The notes under the pieces are model-generated. The model saw only the letters and a program-made list of their open reading frames with translations, made no database searches and had not been told where the DNA came from. From Camarhynchus parvulus (lineage: Eukaryota; Chordata; Aves; Passeriformes; Thraupidae), in NCBI RefSeq assembly GCF_901933205.1, contig NC_044600.1, positions 11,012,501-11,076,500 of the forward strand: a DNA stretch of 64,000 nt, in the 5' to 3' direction. Made by a program: the position numbers and the translations under genes. Shown here piece by piece: positions 12,401 to 27,400 of this stretch (position 1 is the first letter of the stretch; each line of letters opens with the position of its first letter).

Positions 12401-15400
12401 CTGTAAATTTTACAAAGTGAGCTCTTAATGCCCATTAGAATAAACCTGATGAATTATCAGTACAATAATAATTTCTGTTGTTGTATTTTAAAGACTCAGC
12501 AGTAAATATTTACTGTTAAGGTGCATGGAATGGTTACTAGGATGTGCTGTGTAAATAGGGAGAACTTCTTCAAATCTCTGATAAGTCCTTCAATTACTTG
12601 CTCATGGTAGAAAACGTTTTTAGGTTTTTATGTGGGTTTTGAGGGATGGCAGATAAGTTACCAAACTCTTCAGCATTTTACTAGGAACACATTTTTATTC
12701 TAATTTCAAGTACATTTTAACAATAACTGCTTGGTGCTAGCCTGAGCTTTCATGCTCAGTTCTTGTCTATTTTAATGTGTTTAGGTGTTTATTCTCATAA
12801 TTGCACCAAATGCTTTCCTAATCTTAGCTACTTGGGAAGAAACTAATGTCACATCTCAAGATCCTGGAAAGTGCCTAGGAAGGACCTTTTATACAAGCTG
12901 ACATAAAATAAGCTAGTAGGAGAACAGTTATTGAAAAGTACTGAAAAACTTCAGTTTTCCCTTCATAATGTCTAATTTACAAATGCTCAATTTTTAGGCT
13001 ATGATATGTCTACCTTCATTAGGCGATACAGCAGATACTTGAATGAAAAAGCACTTTCATATAGACTTGTAGCGGTTGACTTCACCAAAATGAAAAGAGG
13101 GTAAGACTACTCTGCTACTTGTGTTTGACCCTTCCTGTTGCAGGGGGTGGGACAAGGAGGGCCACAGTTGTTCCTGAACTTGTCATAGAATGGTGCTCTT
13201 TTGGCCCTTGGAAGCAATGTTGCATTGTTGAAACAATACAATGTGTGCTGATATTTTTGTATCTTGTAAATGTGTGCCCTTTACTCTGTAGGATAGATGG
13301 AGTGATGAGAACTATGAATCCTGAAAAACTTCTGAAAACCCTTCCAATCATACAGAACCAGCTTGATGCACTCCTTGATTTTGATGTAAGTACTTTAAGC
13401 TCAGTGTTAAGTAACATCCTCTCACTTTGAAGTGAGAGTTTCATTATTTTGTTAAATACTAATTTACTTTCTCATTGCTTTCTACACAGGCAAATCCAAA
13501 TGAACTAACAAATGGTGTTATAAATGCTGCCTTTATGCTCCTCTTTAAAGATTCCATTAGACTTTTTGCAGCATACAATGAGGGGATTATTAATCTTTTA
13601 GGTATGTGAGAATTTTTTTAGCTTTTGAATTTTTTGAAAGACGTTGAAAAAACTAAAGAACGTAGACAATTTATTACTTCAGTTTCTCAATAAATTTTCT
13701 CTGTTTTGTTGCTGTTAAATGAAGCCTGTCTTAGTTTTAGTGACCAGGAGCATAGGCTTACACATCCACTTCTACCTGGAAGAATGCATATTGAAACAGA
13801 AAGTGAAATGAGAGGGTGGTTGGTGAGACTGAAACAAAAATACCGTGAAAGTCCAATGGATAACCTTTGCAATTGGACTGTAAAGGTTTGGTGAGATATA
13901 TGATGTTTTGAGTATTTAATATACTCACAGTATGGCTCAATTCTGTTTTCCTGTTCTTTCTTTAAAACTTGACTGGTCACCTTTGACTGGTACCTGAATC
14001 TGCCTGAGCTGATAAGATGAAATTGAGGTGTTTTTTTTAAGGGTGATAAGAACCTAGTAAAGCCTTTTCATTACCATTTAAGCAAATTTATGAATGAAGC
14101 CATCAGTCTGTTCTGTTAATCCACTAATTTTTTACTCAGTGCTATATTTGTAAGTATATAGAGGAAAACCATAAAAAGTAAAAGATGTGGCTGATGCTCC
14201 TTTTGGTAGGTCAGTTCAGTATACATTTGATACTTCAGTATCAAAGCGTATTGATACAGGGTCTAAAAAGGTAAATAAATACCAGGAATAATTTCAAATT
14301 ATAAAATAATTTGTCTCATTACCAGCTTTTAGGAAAAAAGCTGAATTTTAGAAAATATTCACCATAATACCTAATTTAATGATTTGCACTGATTCACATC
14401 CACGTTTAATAAATTTTTGCATTATAGTCTAACACACTGAAACAGAAAAATCAGTGGTTTTATATTGACTGACTTATTATAAAAGGTTTATTCAAGCTTA
14501 TTATATAAGCTTGAATATCTGAATAGCTTTGAGTTACTACTGTCCTGTTACTGAACTTTGTGTCAAATTAACTTCTATAATACTGCGTCAGTTTTTTGCC
14601 TGGGAGGGTGTTATCTTACAAGAGTTTTATTTGCATCCTCAGAAAGATATTTTGATATGAAGAAGAACCAGTGCAAAGAAGGCTTGGATATTTACAAAAA
14701 ATTTCTTGCCAGAATGACCAAATTGTCAGAGTTCCTCAAAGTAGCAGAGGTAAATAAATCTATGTATATGGAAAGGATATAATTTAACTGTCTGTATTGG
14801 TACACAATCAATATTCACAGAAACACCTTGAAACAGATTGTTTGCTTAACTTCACTATACAAGGAAGTTTTCTAGAGATTTTAAAGATATTTTAAAGATT
14901 ATATATGCTTGTTAACATGGTGTGGGATTCTTGGGCATCCTTTTTATTAGCCAGACCACATAGTAAACTTTCTGAAGTATCACTATAAATTTTATGAATG
15001 CTCCAGAATGTATAAACTGATTATTACAGTCTATTTAAAGATATTTATAGGGCTCTCCTTTACTGTAAGTACTTAAAAATTGATAACTAGTTTCAGTAAG
15101 CAATGTGGCTGTTTCTAATGCTTCTAGCAGGCTTTTCTGCATGAAAGTTAGGCTGGATGAAAAGCTGAGTTTGCCTTGAGATGCTGTTTAATGTATTTTT
15201 GATTTCTAAGGTGTGTTCCTAGTGAAACTTGTAGCAGTTCAGAAAATTATGAATATCCCTTTTTATTATGCTAGATTCTATGTAACACTGCTGGTTTTTG
15301 TGTTCATTGGCACTGCATGTAGTAATGTATTTTTTTTCTTCTTTTTTTGTAAACCCAGCAAGTTGGAATTGATCAGGGTGACATTCCAGATCTTACTCAG

Positions 15401-18400
15401 GTCAGTATATGTTGCATATTGATTAACCCAATTATTTTGTTCTTTGTGTTTTTAAAGGTTGGTATGTAGCATATTAATTTTTCTTCTTGAGGCTGTATTC
15501 TCTTTCATGTATTTATATGTGGGAAATATGTATAGTGGCTTCTCACATGGATTAAATGTATTCAATAATTACACTTTGCAGTTCTTAATGAGATATTTTG
15601 ATTGTTTAAAACAATAAAACCTACAGAAAATAATATTTTTCAAGAACTTCTGGTTTTTATCACAGAGCATTCCTTGGCAGGTAGGCAGAAGTATCTTGCC
15701 ATACCTAGAGGAAAACCTATTTCACTCTAACCTAATGTCTTCCAACACACTTAAAGATGACAGGGAGCTGGTTCAGTTGAAATTTTTTTCTGTCCCCTTA
15801 AGTCTGAAGAATAAATTTGATGTTTCAATATCAGCTCTTAATGCTGGCTTTTATTTTACTCAGTAGTATGAGGGACATGTGCCATGCAGGTTGTGTGCTG
15901 GAAAACTCAGTCTGAAAGGTGGAATGCAGGGAAACACCTTCCAGTGGGGATAATCTGAGGGGCAGAAGGGAGGTGAGAAAATGCTTTGACCTGCTGAACA
16001 GGAAACCCTGATAGTGCACAGAGGTCAATAAGATTATTCTTTGTGAGTCCCTTCAGTTTATAGGGATGTTTTATTTCTCACCTAGGGCCAACCCAACAGA
16101 GCAGAGTGTTTGTCATTATTTCTCTGTAGCACAGTGTAACCTGCAGGGTGCAATAAACAGCCTGAGGAGACTTGGGCACAAACTGTAGTGCCTTAGAGCT
16201 CGAGCACTGGAGCTGCTGGAGTGCAGTCAGTGACAAACTAACAATCTAATGTGTAATGTTTGAACAGTCACATCTAATCCTACACTAGCTTCTTGAAATT
16301 CAATTTCATGGGCTAATCATGAAAAATATATCTAGTGTGAAGATTTGCCTAACCTTAATCAGTGTCTTTTTAGTATGGAAATCAAACCTAAGCCACAAAC
16401 TTCCATTGTCAGTGGTGTTCATTACTGCCTACAGTATGATTTCCATCTGAAATCATGCGTGCTTCAAAGCACAAATCTCTAATGCTTGCTCCTAGCATTT
16501 ACTATTAATCACTTCAAGAACTTGCCTATGTGGTATAAAGGAACTATGACTGAAACCATCAGGGTAAGGGCAGGTAATGATTGAAAACAGTAGTTTGAAG
16601 TTTTCTGTTGCTGTTTGATCTTAGCGTCATACTTTGTCTTTTGATTAGTACTGCAGTATTCAGCTGGGCTGTATTATGCTAATCACATTATACTGAAGTT
16701 ATTTATACCTCACTGGGTTAGTGTGCACTTGGCCACTTAATTGGGTCATTAAAAGGCTCTTGAAAGCAAGTGGGGTTTTTTTATTTACTGGGAATAGGGG
16801 TATTTAACTTCATTTGCTGCTTTTTTTATCTGAAACTTTCAGTGAGAAAATACTTAATATCTACTGTGCCCACAACATTTTATTTCTAATAGCTCAGCTG
16901 TTTTGTTGTAAGAGCACTTACATGAGAAGAGCAATTCTGAGCTGGTGGTAGACCTCAGCATCCTGTGCATTTTGGCAATTTCAGTGCCACTGTTAAACAT
17001 TCCACTTAGACAGAAAATTTCATGGCATTTAATATGAGTTGAATAATTGTCCATCCATTTAGTGCCACTTCAAAAAGGATTTGCTGTAATTTCTTAATAC
17101 TGCCACTTTTGCCTGTTTCTGTGAAGAAAACAATTTCCTTTGTAGGTGGGTGTTGCTTTCTGTTAATAGCTGTTCTTATATTTCATGAACATAACAGGGT
17201 TGTTTCCCTCTGTGCGGATGTTAGTCTGTCTTGTTAGTCTGTTGTGGGGGGTGGGGGGTGGAGATGAATCTTGAAATACAGCCTTTCTCAAGTCAGTGCC
17301 TGGATTAGCCCAGGTATAATTTCTGATATAAAACCACCCTGTTCACTCCAAGTCTGATGTTTTGGTAGGCTATCTGCTGTAGTGAGAAAGTTCAGAGGGG
17401 GTTACTGGATTGTTTGGTTTAGTTGTTGTGGTTGAGGGGGTTGTTCAGAGGGTTTTTAAAAAAGTACAGAATATGCATTTCCATACAAATAAGTTTGAGT
17501 GGATTTGGGAGGAAAATAATGCAAGGAGAAGCTTTCTGGAATTAGGGCATGGTCTCCTGTTACTAAGATTATCTAAGCAGCTGTGCCATGCAATGCCTTT
17601 TGTAAGCTATTGTGCCTCCTGAAAGGTAAAAGTATGCGGAGGTTTGGTTTGATTGGGTTTTTTTTGTTTTGGTTTTTTACTTGTTGTTTTGGTTTTTTTG
17701 TTTGGGTTTTTTTGTCCCTGGTACCTTTCCAAAAGGTTATTTCAAAATGTCCCCCTTGGGATTTAGCTGTCTGGGTCGAACGCTGAATTTATTCATGACC
17801 TGGGATGAGGTAACTACACCGTCTTAGCTTACCTTGCTCTACTTAAGAAACATATAAGCTCAGGTCTTCAGTTTAAGACAAGCAGTTTTATAGGATTATT
17901 TTGATTGCTTTTTTTTCCATCTCTGAATTAATCTAGCTTGAATTTGCCTTCAATGAAAATGAGAAGGTAGAATTGTGCTCAGTATTTCAAAGAGGAGCTT
18001 GCCTGCCAAAGCCTTGTGTGAATAATATTTTCCTCTTTCCAGGAAATGCCTTGTTCTAGCTTTTGGTACAGAAGGGCTAGCAAGGGCAAGTTTATTTTTC
18101 CTCCAAACAATGCCTGTTATATCTGTTCTACCTCCTGAAAGTTGGCAAGTGGTAAGAGAGACTTAATGTCTCTGAAACCCTGCCAAGTGAGGAGGACTGA
18201 GCTGGCAAATAGATTTACATTTTAGAGGTACATGCCTTTCATCTAAATCTGCAGTAGGATTTATTTCGCTTAGAGTAATTGAGTTGGTTTATTGTACAGT
18301 TACATGTTGAATAGCTACTCAATCTGCAGTAGTGTCCTTGGGATCAGATTGGATTTGATTCCCTGTTTTATCAAACCTAACATCCTGCTGTTGTCAGGTG

Positions 18401-21400
18401 TTTCTACTGCAAGCCTTTGACTATAAATATTTGAGTGGAGAGTGACTGCGTTTTTGTTGTTACTTGGGAAAATATGTAAAAAATGCCAGGTCTTTGTCTG
18501 GGGACTTGTGTGAGTTTAAGGGAGTAGTGCTTCATCAGCTTTGGTTATTCAGTTAATTCTAACATAGCAAATACTGTTGCCAAAACCAAGAATCTGACTT
18601 GCATGCACAGAAGCAGAGCCACTGTGGGGAATCCTTCCCTCCTGCCTCTGTGATCCCACTCCTTTTAAGGAACCCCCACTGAGTAGATGGAGTTGGGTGT
18701 GTAGGATGGCAGCAAAACCCAAAGGCACCATTACTGATGTGTGAGATTTTGTTTGGTTTTCTCACCAACTAAAAACAATCTCTGTACTAAACAATGATGT
18801 GTTGATAGAAGCAGTGTTTTATAAATACTTTTAATTTTAGGCACCCAGCAGCTTGCTTGAGGCACTGGAACAGCATTTGGCTTCTGTGGAGGGAAAGAAA
18901 ACAAAGGAAGTCTCTGCTGCCAGCAGGTGAGCGCCCAATGAATTACAACAGTGCCTGTACTTTGGATTTGCCCTTGTCATTCTAACAATGTTCAGGATTC
19001 AGTCATGTGCTATTCTTGATTTTTATTCACTTCTGAATGTATCTTCCTAGAAATATAAATGAAATATCTAGTGAGTAATAGTCTGATAGCTTAGCCACGT
19101 TTGAAATGTAGGTATGTCTGCTTGTGTCTCAGACAGACTTCTGATTATGCTGTAATAAATCACTGAGCTGAGACCTTGTATAATATTAATCTTAGCTTCT
19201 ACTTTTTAAAAGTCCTTTGACTTGTAACATTTATAAGGTGTTTGGATTTTGATACTCTTCCTACCCAAGACAGGATGGTATTTATCTGAATTGTTATTAT
19301 TTTTATATTCATGGCCTACCTCTCAGACCATGAATTTATCTTGACCTTCTCATAAAAGTTCTTCAGCCCCTCCTCAGAACAGCCAAATTATCTTAGATGT
19401 GTTGTTCTGAAAGAAATTGTGTTATTCTTTCTGTCAAGTATTCTTTCTGTCAGTATGTATGAAAATATTTCTGACTGAATAATGAGAGATCTCTTTTGGC
19501 ATAGGCATTCTCCCACAGAAACTTGGTAAATATTGATAAATGTGTCAGGCTGAGCTATGTTCCCAATTTGCTGTCTTTCCCCTCAGATTATTTTTTTCAA
19601 GAATCTAAGGATTCACTGCCACAATATTCTGTTCCTATGTATAATGCTGTGCTTTCTTTGTTGTTACATAGTGTACAAACAAGCTTTCTGTGCCTCTGAC
19701 ATTAGAATAACATTCCAGTCTAGTCTAGATAACTTTAAAAGGAAAGACAACTGTTATGTTCCACATTTTCCTGTTCCTACCTGCTGAAACTCGAGGGAGT
19801 CTCTCTGCGCACTTGTGCCTCTTTGTCACCAAACTGGTTTTGGGGTGTCTGCCCTTATGTACCAGAGAGTAAGGAGAGAAGTGACTGGGAAGGAGGATGA
19901 CACACAACTAGATAAGGCACTTGATGATGAAACTGTGAGTGATGTGTACCTGACCGTGGGTTTTTTAATAATATTTTTTAAAATTCTTGCTCCTTTTTAG
20001 AGCCAGTGCCCTATCCAGTGCTGTTTCCACACTTGCCAATACAGGAATGTCCTTCAGCCGAATGGATGAGAAAGAAAAGCAGCAGGCATTGGAAGAGGAG
20101 CAAGTTAGACTGCAGGCACTTAAGGTAGGATGTTTTTATCAAGTTTTGTATTCAAAATTTTTTATAAATTGATAACATAGTAATGGTCATAAAGCTTGCA
20201 GGGTCACTCAGTGTTTTATGTGAGGAGTGTGAGCTGTGTAAAACACACACCTGCGTTTTGACCAGTGCTGTAGAAATGCAGTGAACATACCTAGAAGTAG
20301 TGAGCGATGTAAACCTGAAATTAATTTAAACAAAGCTGTTACATTGCTACATTATGATTGGGTTGCACCTTGTCATACTGATTTCTGAACATCTGAGTTG
20401 GACTATGAAGAGACTCATAAAGTAGGGAAATGAGCCTTCCTGAACAAAGGTCCATTGAGCTGTTTCTCTGAGTGACTGTGGAGGGAGCCTGGAATGTGTA
20501 GCTTGATTAGAAGTGATTTACTTCTAGGCAGATATGGATTAAAAAAGAATTATTTGAAACATCAAGTCTCGCCTTGATTTTTACATGCTTTGTTAAAGCA
20601 AATACTCTTATCTCTAATTTCAGTTATTTTTCTGTTTTTAGGACTTTATAGAATTAAAATTTTCTTCTTTGAAAAGGTCTCCAGGACTGAAATGTTAATA
20701 ATTTAATGAGACTAAAATGCCAACTGTCTCTCTTACCTTTCAGGAGCAGCGATTAAGAGAAATCTCTGTAGTATCAAATTCTACTTCCACATCAGCATCC
20801 CCAAGCACTTTATCAGGAAAAAGTGTGAATACCACTGTAGCTGTTGACCTCTTTGCTGCACCAGCACCCACAACAAATAGGTGAGAGAGATTTTGCTTTC
20901 CAAAAGAAGCAGAAATTACTGCACTGACCTGTAACTCCACAATCAGCTGCAAAACTGTGATCCTGGTTACCTTTTGGGTACCTTTTGCTGATGTTTTCTT
21001 GGTGTACCCACAGTAATTTTGTCAGTAAGTGCTTAATTACCAGTTTTTTTGTATCACTGTTGTTGATGGGCTGCTAGCAAATAAGAGAAAATGAGATTGG
21101 TATTAGTGTTCATAAAAGCAAGAGTGCAATGCCTGTTACATATCTTTATATTTCTCTGTCTCTCATTTCTTATCCAGCATGCCCAACCTTTCTAGTGATC
21201 TTTTTGATCTTCAGCCTGCATTTGTTCCAACTGTGCAAAGTACTCCAGCTATATCAACATCAGCAAGCAATGCTTGGGGAGGTGAGCTCATACCTTAATT
21301 TGACTGTCTAAATGATAAGGGAATTCTTAGAATACAAGGTTCGTACTTAAATGAATCTGCATCTTAAACCTTAACTATTTTGCATCCAAACGTTCGTAAC

Positions 21401-24400
21401 AAAATATGAAGTAAATAATCTGAAAATTCTGACCAACTTCCTTGAACACATAGCATTAGTGTTGATGGAACAAAGGAGCAGAACTCTTCTATAAAGGGGA
21501 CAGGGAGAAGAACTATAACTCAAGAGCTAAGTTAAAAAACACTGGGAAATAAAACCTAAGCAAGTGTAACTGAGAAGATCCTGGACTAGTACTTCTATTT
21601 AATTAAGCAATATTTAATATACTTCTCATTTAAAAGGTGTTGGTAATTTCAGAGTTCTTGTTAAAAAGCTGTGGACTCCAGTTTCTTCACCCATCCTTCC
21701 AAAGAATGGTCAGGTTAGATGTCAGAGAAATGGCTTAAATGCCAAAAGCAGGCAGTGATAACTCCATGGTAAATGTTAATATTTTAATAGGTGGAGTTGA
21801 TGCTCTTATGTGCTATTTAAAAGATAGATAATTGAAGCCAAAAATGTAGCATCTAACTTCTTTGATATATGTTCTGTCATTCTCCCCCTCCCACCTTATG
21901 TCAATAGCAGAATTATTTTCCCTAAACAAAGAGCTGTTAAGATTTTAATCTGAAACTATAAATTTGTATCTAAAATTTGTATTTAGATAATATCTATCTA
22001 AAATTTGTATCTAACTTTGATCATTAGGTAGAATATTTACAATTTGACTTTGTCTAGAGATTCTCATATTCAATCATTTCAGTCTGTTTTTCTTTTCCAT
22101 TATTTGTACTCTGTATTCTTTCCTTCACTCCTGCATCTGAAAGGTCCTTTCTCGTCTTCAAATGGTTGTGTTGGTTCTCCACCTCATCTGGACATCTTTG
22201 ACATGAAGCCAGTTGAAGAAGCTGTAAAATCTGCCACCCCTTTCATCAATTCTTCTTTTTCCTCCAAACAAACAGTGGAACTGTTTAGTGGTAAAAAACC
22301 AAACCTCATGTAATTTATTTGCAACTGGAGGTGATAATGCTAATAATGTGGGCCATGTAGTCTTTTTGTGATATGGGCCAATTTTCACTTTTTATTAACA
22401 AGTGAAAATGGTACATTAATGCCAGGTGTAGTAAATTATATGTTTCCTTAAACATTTATTTCTGTAGTTAAAATAAACTATTGTTTTGTTCTGCTTGCCC
22501 AGTCTAGACATCCTAAGACCTGCAGCTGATTTCTTTCAAACTGCAACCTCCTTTCTCTTTTGTATTGGGGAATGCAGCAGTTACTTGGCTTTTCAAATCT
22601 GTAAAATAAAAAAAATAACTCTTTTTATATTAGTAAAATATCCTCATTTTTAACTGCAGACTTAATTGTTGGGTTCCCTCTTCCTTTTTCTCTTTAAAAC
22701 TGATCTTATTTTCCTCTCTCTTTTTGTAAAGATGACTTTAGTGGTCATAAACCAACATATGCTTCTGTGTATCATCCTATGACTGTTGATGGTAATTCGA
22801 TTTTTTTTTTCTTTTTGTTTTTTAAAACTTTCTGGTTTCACTAGAATGAATGATATAACTTCATGGGTGTATTTCATTACTCAACTTTTTTTTCAGGTTT
22901 TCCTCTTCATTCAGCTTCTCCGAGTACTGCCTCTTCAACAATTAATGTGGACTTTGATGCTGTTTTTGGAGGAAAATCTACAGCACCAGAGTACAGGACT
23001 GCAAGTGGTAAAAACTGCCTTATGACTAATTTATACCCTACAGGCAAAAATTGCTTAACAATTTAGCATAATTGCCATTGCAGTTGGAAATTTAATAACT
23101 TAATATATTTGCAAGGCGATTATGGGCTGATAAGAGGCAATCAGTTCAGTTGTTATTTACTTTAAAATTAGCTTGGACTGATTTCATTCTCTGTGTAATA
23201 ACTGTTTCCTCTCTCTCTGGGGGAACAAACTTTGAATGTGGCCCACTGGATTCTCCTGATGGGTAAGCTCATGTTCATTTTTCTTCTGTGCTTTCTCTTG
23301 ATGCATGGTGATGATTTCCCTCTGATTCCATCCAGAGGCACAGTTCTTGCAGAAGTGCAGAACTGGTTGTGTGTGTTTCTTGAAGAATACATGAGTTAGA
23401 GTCTTTCTCTTATGTGTAGCAAAGTATTGTTAAAGTACAGTTAAAGATTCTTTTAGATTAGTAGGTACAATACAGTATTCCATGAAAAATAAGAAGTTAA
23501 ACTATGCTTCTATCAAAGTCTTAAGTACTTCCATCATGTTGAACCTTCACATATAAATATTCAAATTAGTACTCTATAAAGAAAATACCTCCCTGGCCTA
23601 TAGATGTCATTTATTAAATATAATGTAACCATTTTGTTAACAGTTGCTTTTATTTTCTTTGTTTAGGTTTTAACTTTCTAGATGATGTATTGCAACCCAC
23701 AGTACCACCACAAAGTCAAAGAGCCACTGTAGCCAGCCAGCAAAGTGGAAAAATTTTAGCAAATGACCTTGATTCTTCACTTGCAAATCTAGTAGGAAGT
23801 AAGTGTGAAGCTTTTAAAATTTACTTTCCTATTTTTTACTAAAAGCAAAATAAGCTTTTTTCCCCTCCAAAATTAAAATGCTTATGGCTTTTGTCTGCTT
23901 CTTTTCCCCCACAGATCTTGGCTTTGGAGGAACTCCATCCAAAAAGTAAGTGCATATATGTACTTAGAATATTCTCATGTGACTGTTTGAAAGTCTCTGG
24001 CACTAACATGGCAAGGATCTCATCTCTTGAAACAATCCAGAATAACTGAGAAGTGCATTGGAACAGTGTGTTTGTGGTCAGTCAGCACAACGTGGCCAAT
24101 GTTAACTTTTAAAGTAACTCACTTTAATTAGTTTTGCAATTGCTGTATTTTTATTGAAGTATTTTTACTTTTAGTGTTTAATGAAAAAGTTACCTCAAAC
24201 TCCAGTTAGTCATTATATGCACAGTGCAGTACTGATATAGTTACCTTTAAACACAAACAGAAGCCCCAGACTTCCCACTTACTGGAGAAGAGATACATAA
24301 GTAATTACTGAAATTCATTTTTTCTTCATAGATTTCAGCTGTGTGCATGCTTTAAGGGATGTTTGGGTTTCCTGTGATATTGTTTTACTCTAGCTGTTGT

Positions 24401-27400
24401 CTTTTCGTGAAAACTAACACCATGGCTTCATTTTAGATCAGATATGCAGTGGTCTCAGCCTACAGAGAAAAAACTTACTGGTGGAACAAACTGGCAAGCA
24501 AAAACAAGCACATCAACCACGTGGACCCCAACTCCCTTACCCACTATTCCACACATGGTAATTTCTGTACTGTGAAATCACACTTCATTCTAGCAAATGC
24601 TGCTTCTCTGCTTGCATTCATTTCAAATTAAATTTAACTAAATTTAATTTTCAAAGGCATTTGATACAAGACCTGGGGTAGCAGGGAATGCTTACAGGAT
24701 CATAGGATCTTACTGAATGAGGTAGAGGTTTTAGCATGCTTTGTTTCCCCTCACTGAAAAACTTGTCCCTTAAGGGCTTACATCTCAAGTGAAGGCTGGA
24801 TTACCTGTCTCAGCTGATAAATTCTTTCAGGATTGAAACAAATGTTCCCAGTCCAGAAAATTCCTGATGTGCATATTTGAGATGCTCCCACTCCCCCTCA
24901 CATGCACATGTGCACACAGAAATTCACACTTAAGAATCCAAAGAATGTGTTTTAAGGGCAAAACTGCAGTTCCTTCCAGTCTTTGCTCCTTTTTCAGTTT
25001 TATCGTGAAACACTGCTGCAACCCCTGCAAGGCACCTCAATAGTGAGGTCAAGCAGCACTCTGGACTTCTGATAATGCTCAACAGCAACTTCATATTTTT
25101 AACACAGTACAAAATGTTAAGTGTGTCTTTTATAGTTATTTAAATGAAGAATTTTCATTTCTAGGAGGGGTATTTTTAGGCAACTGACTTTTCTATGATT
25201 TTAAAAGATTTTTCAACTGTGTTATATTCATAGAAATTTGAATCACTTCTAAAATATAGCTCTTAGAAGGGAAGTAGATGTTCATCTCAGTTACATAGAC
25301 AACTAGGATAATTACCACATTTCCTGTGAATTTTGGACTGCTGTCTGACTTAATTTTGCAATAACCATAGTTTTGCCTCTAATGCCTATTTTCCTTGTCT
25401 TATAACTATGCTTATTCAGAATTAGAGAAGTTGGATACAGTATTTAATCCAGTATTGGACTCAAAAATGAGAGTAAAAAATTTAATGACAGGGCACAGTT
25501 GTATTGCACTCTCATGTGAGATTTTTTGAGACTATACAATCTCTTTATCCCCTCTAGGTGCTCTAGAATGTGTTGCTAAAGTGCTGATGCATTTCTTTTT
25601 CTGGAACATAGAGGGTACTTTAGTACCCATTGATCACTGTGGATTTAGAGTTATGTTTTTATTTCATGTGTTCATCAGGTCTAAGCATTTGACTCTTTTA
25701 TGCCAGGTGTCTGGTCATGCACTTTCAGGAACTCCCAACAGTTACTGATGTGAAGATCTAGCTCAGCTCTGAGCCTCTTTAAAATGTGTGCCTGAGAACT
25801 GCAGAGCTCTCAGTGTCCTGTCTGGCCTCTGGCACTCAGAGCTCACCCTCCAATTCATGAACCACTGCATCCTGTCCCATAGCCAAGGGTTTAACCAGCA
25901 CCTGGGATTCAGTGGAATTAGCACAGCTTAACAAAGCGTGGCCTTAGGAAGCACATGAATTGCTGGGCCTGTGAATGTAACCTGATGTAAGGCTAAAAAT
26001 GCTCTTCATTTTTCTTTTGTCATATTGTGTTATGTGCTGACATCAGATGTTAGTATGTGGGCAACACCAACCTGACTAAACATCTGTTGCTATTCAGTTC
26101 CTAAACCAGATGGTCACTGGCTTTCTTGGCTTTTTTTCCTATGCCCTTCTCCAATAATGGGAGGAAGAAGGAGCATTGCATGCCATGCCCTCTGAAAGCT
26201 TCTCACAAACGTGCCTGTGCAAGCAAAATGCTCAAATCTGGCTAGGTGTAGTAAAATTTCTAATTTTGCTGTAAATTGTACTAGTGGTAACTTTCTAAGC
26301 TTATTAACTTATGTTACTGTCCTTGCAGTTTTTTCCTCACACTTTAATGGTTTTAATAAATGAGCATAGTTAAAAACTGTTATGGTACTGGCCTTGAATC
26401 CATCCCTTAGTTAGAATTTCCAGCTTGCATACCTATTAAATAATTTTCTATCTTATCCTTTTGCTATGCCAGAATGGAGTACACTATCCTGCATATGTAA
26501 GTCAATTTCTTGTAAATACATTGGTTATTTTTAGTACTGAAAAATATGTAGTTTTCAAAGTTCTGTATATCTATTACTAAGTATGCATTCGTTTTTCTGA
26601 AATGTAAAATTTTCTTGTTTAAAGGTACCTGCTCCTATCACATACCCATTGACCACACCTCAAGTGCCTGTATATGGAATGGTAAGAAGCTTGATTTGTT
26701 TTGTATTCCTGAAAACTGAGTTGTCTCTACCAGTGGGTTTCATGTCATGAATTATGATGTTCAGACTATCTTGAAAATTAAATGTATTTGCAGTAGTGTG
26801 TGAAATCTGGTATGTTTCTCACACTGCATTGCAAGAGATGATTCTGAGGTTGATATAGTGGTGGTTGTTAAAAGCTTTGACTTTATTCTGTGTGTGTGTC
26901 TATATTTTTCTTTTCTACTATAATTCAAATGCAAAAAGATGTATCTTGTGGAAGTAGTTTGCATTTTATATATTTGGTTTTGTGGGGTTTTTTGTTTTTC
27001 TCACAGGTACCTCCTCAGGTTGGAGCTGCTCCTTTGATGGCACCCCAGACAATGATGTACACACAACCTGGTCTAAGGCCAACAAATCCTTTTGCACCCG
27101 TTTCTGAAACTCAGGTGAACAGTGATATTGAAATTGTTGTTGATATTGAAACTTGAAATATTGTTGATATTGAAACTTCAGCCTTTGCAAACACAACCAA
27201 ATGCTTCATGAAAGGCTGCAGGTCTATTTCTGCATGTGAAATTGAGGGGTTCCTCAAGGGCAGCAATTTTTTTTGGTGAGGAGGCAAATTCAGATGATGG
27301 AATTACAGGAAGCAAGGAAAGAGTCAAAATCAGATTTTTACTTCTCACTGTTTCAATATTAAGTAAACAGGAGTGGTGAAGGTATGTAGGTTTTAGTCTC

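Larger units (their letters stand above)
15401..18840 (+). other. Intron 8 of the PICALM-like gene (3.4 kb)
   Basis: Lies between the 42-nt exon ending DLTQ and the exon starting [11 protein letters not shown]. It contains a G-rich run at 17245-17261 and a T/G simple-sequence tract at about 17647-17717. No other coding exon is evident; open frames here lack family similarity. Confidence 0.75.

Noticed and set aside
24690..24735. Possible CR1 fragment (ATCATAGGATCT-like words)
   Set aside because: Only a dozen bases resemble the CR1 end; too short to support.
27115..27156. Alternative C terminus by reading through the penultimate exon
   Set aside because: The donor at 27115 and the next exon encoding IQFM-stop match the family C terminus. 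The read-through codes from a simple repeat.
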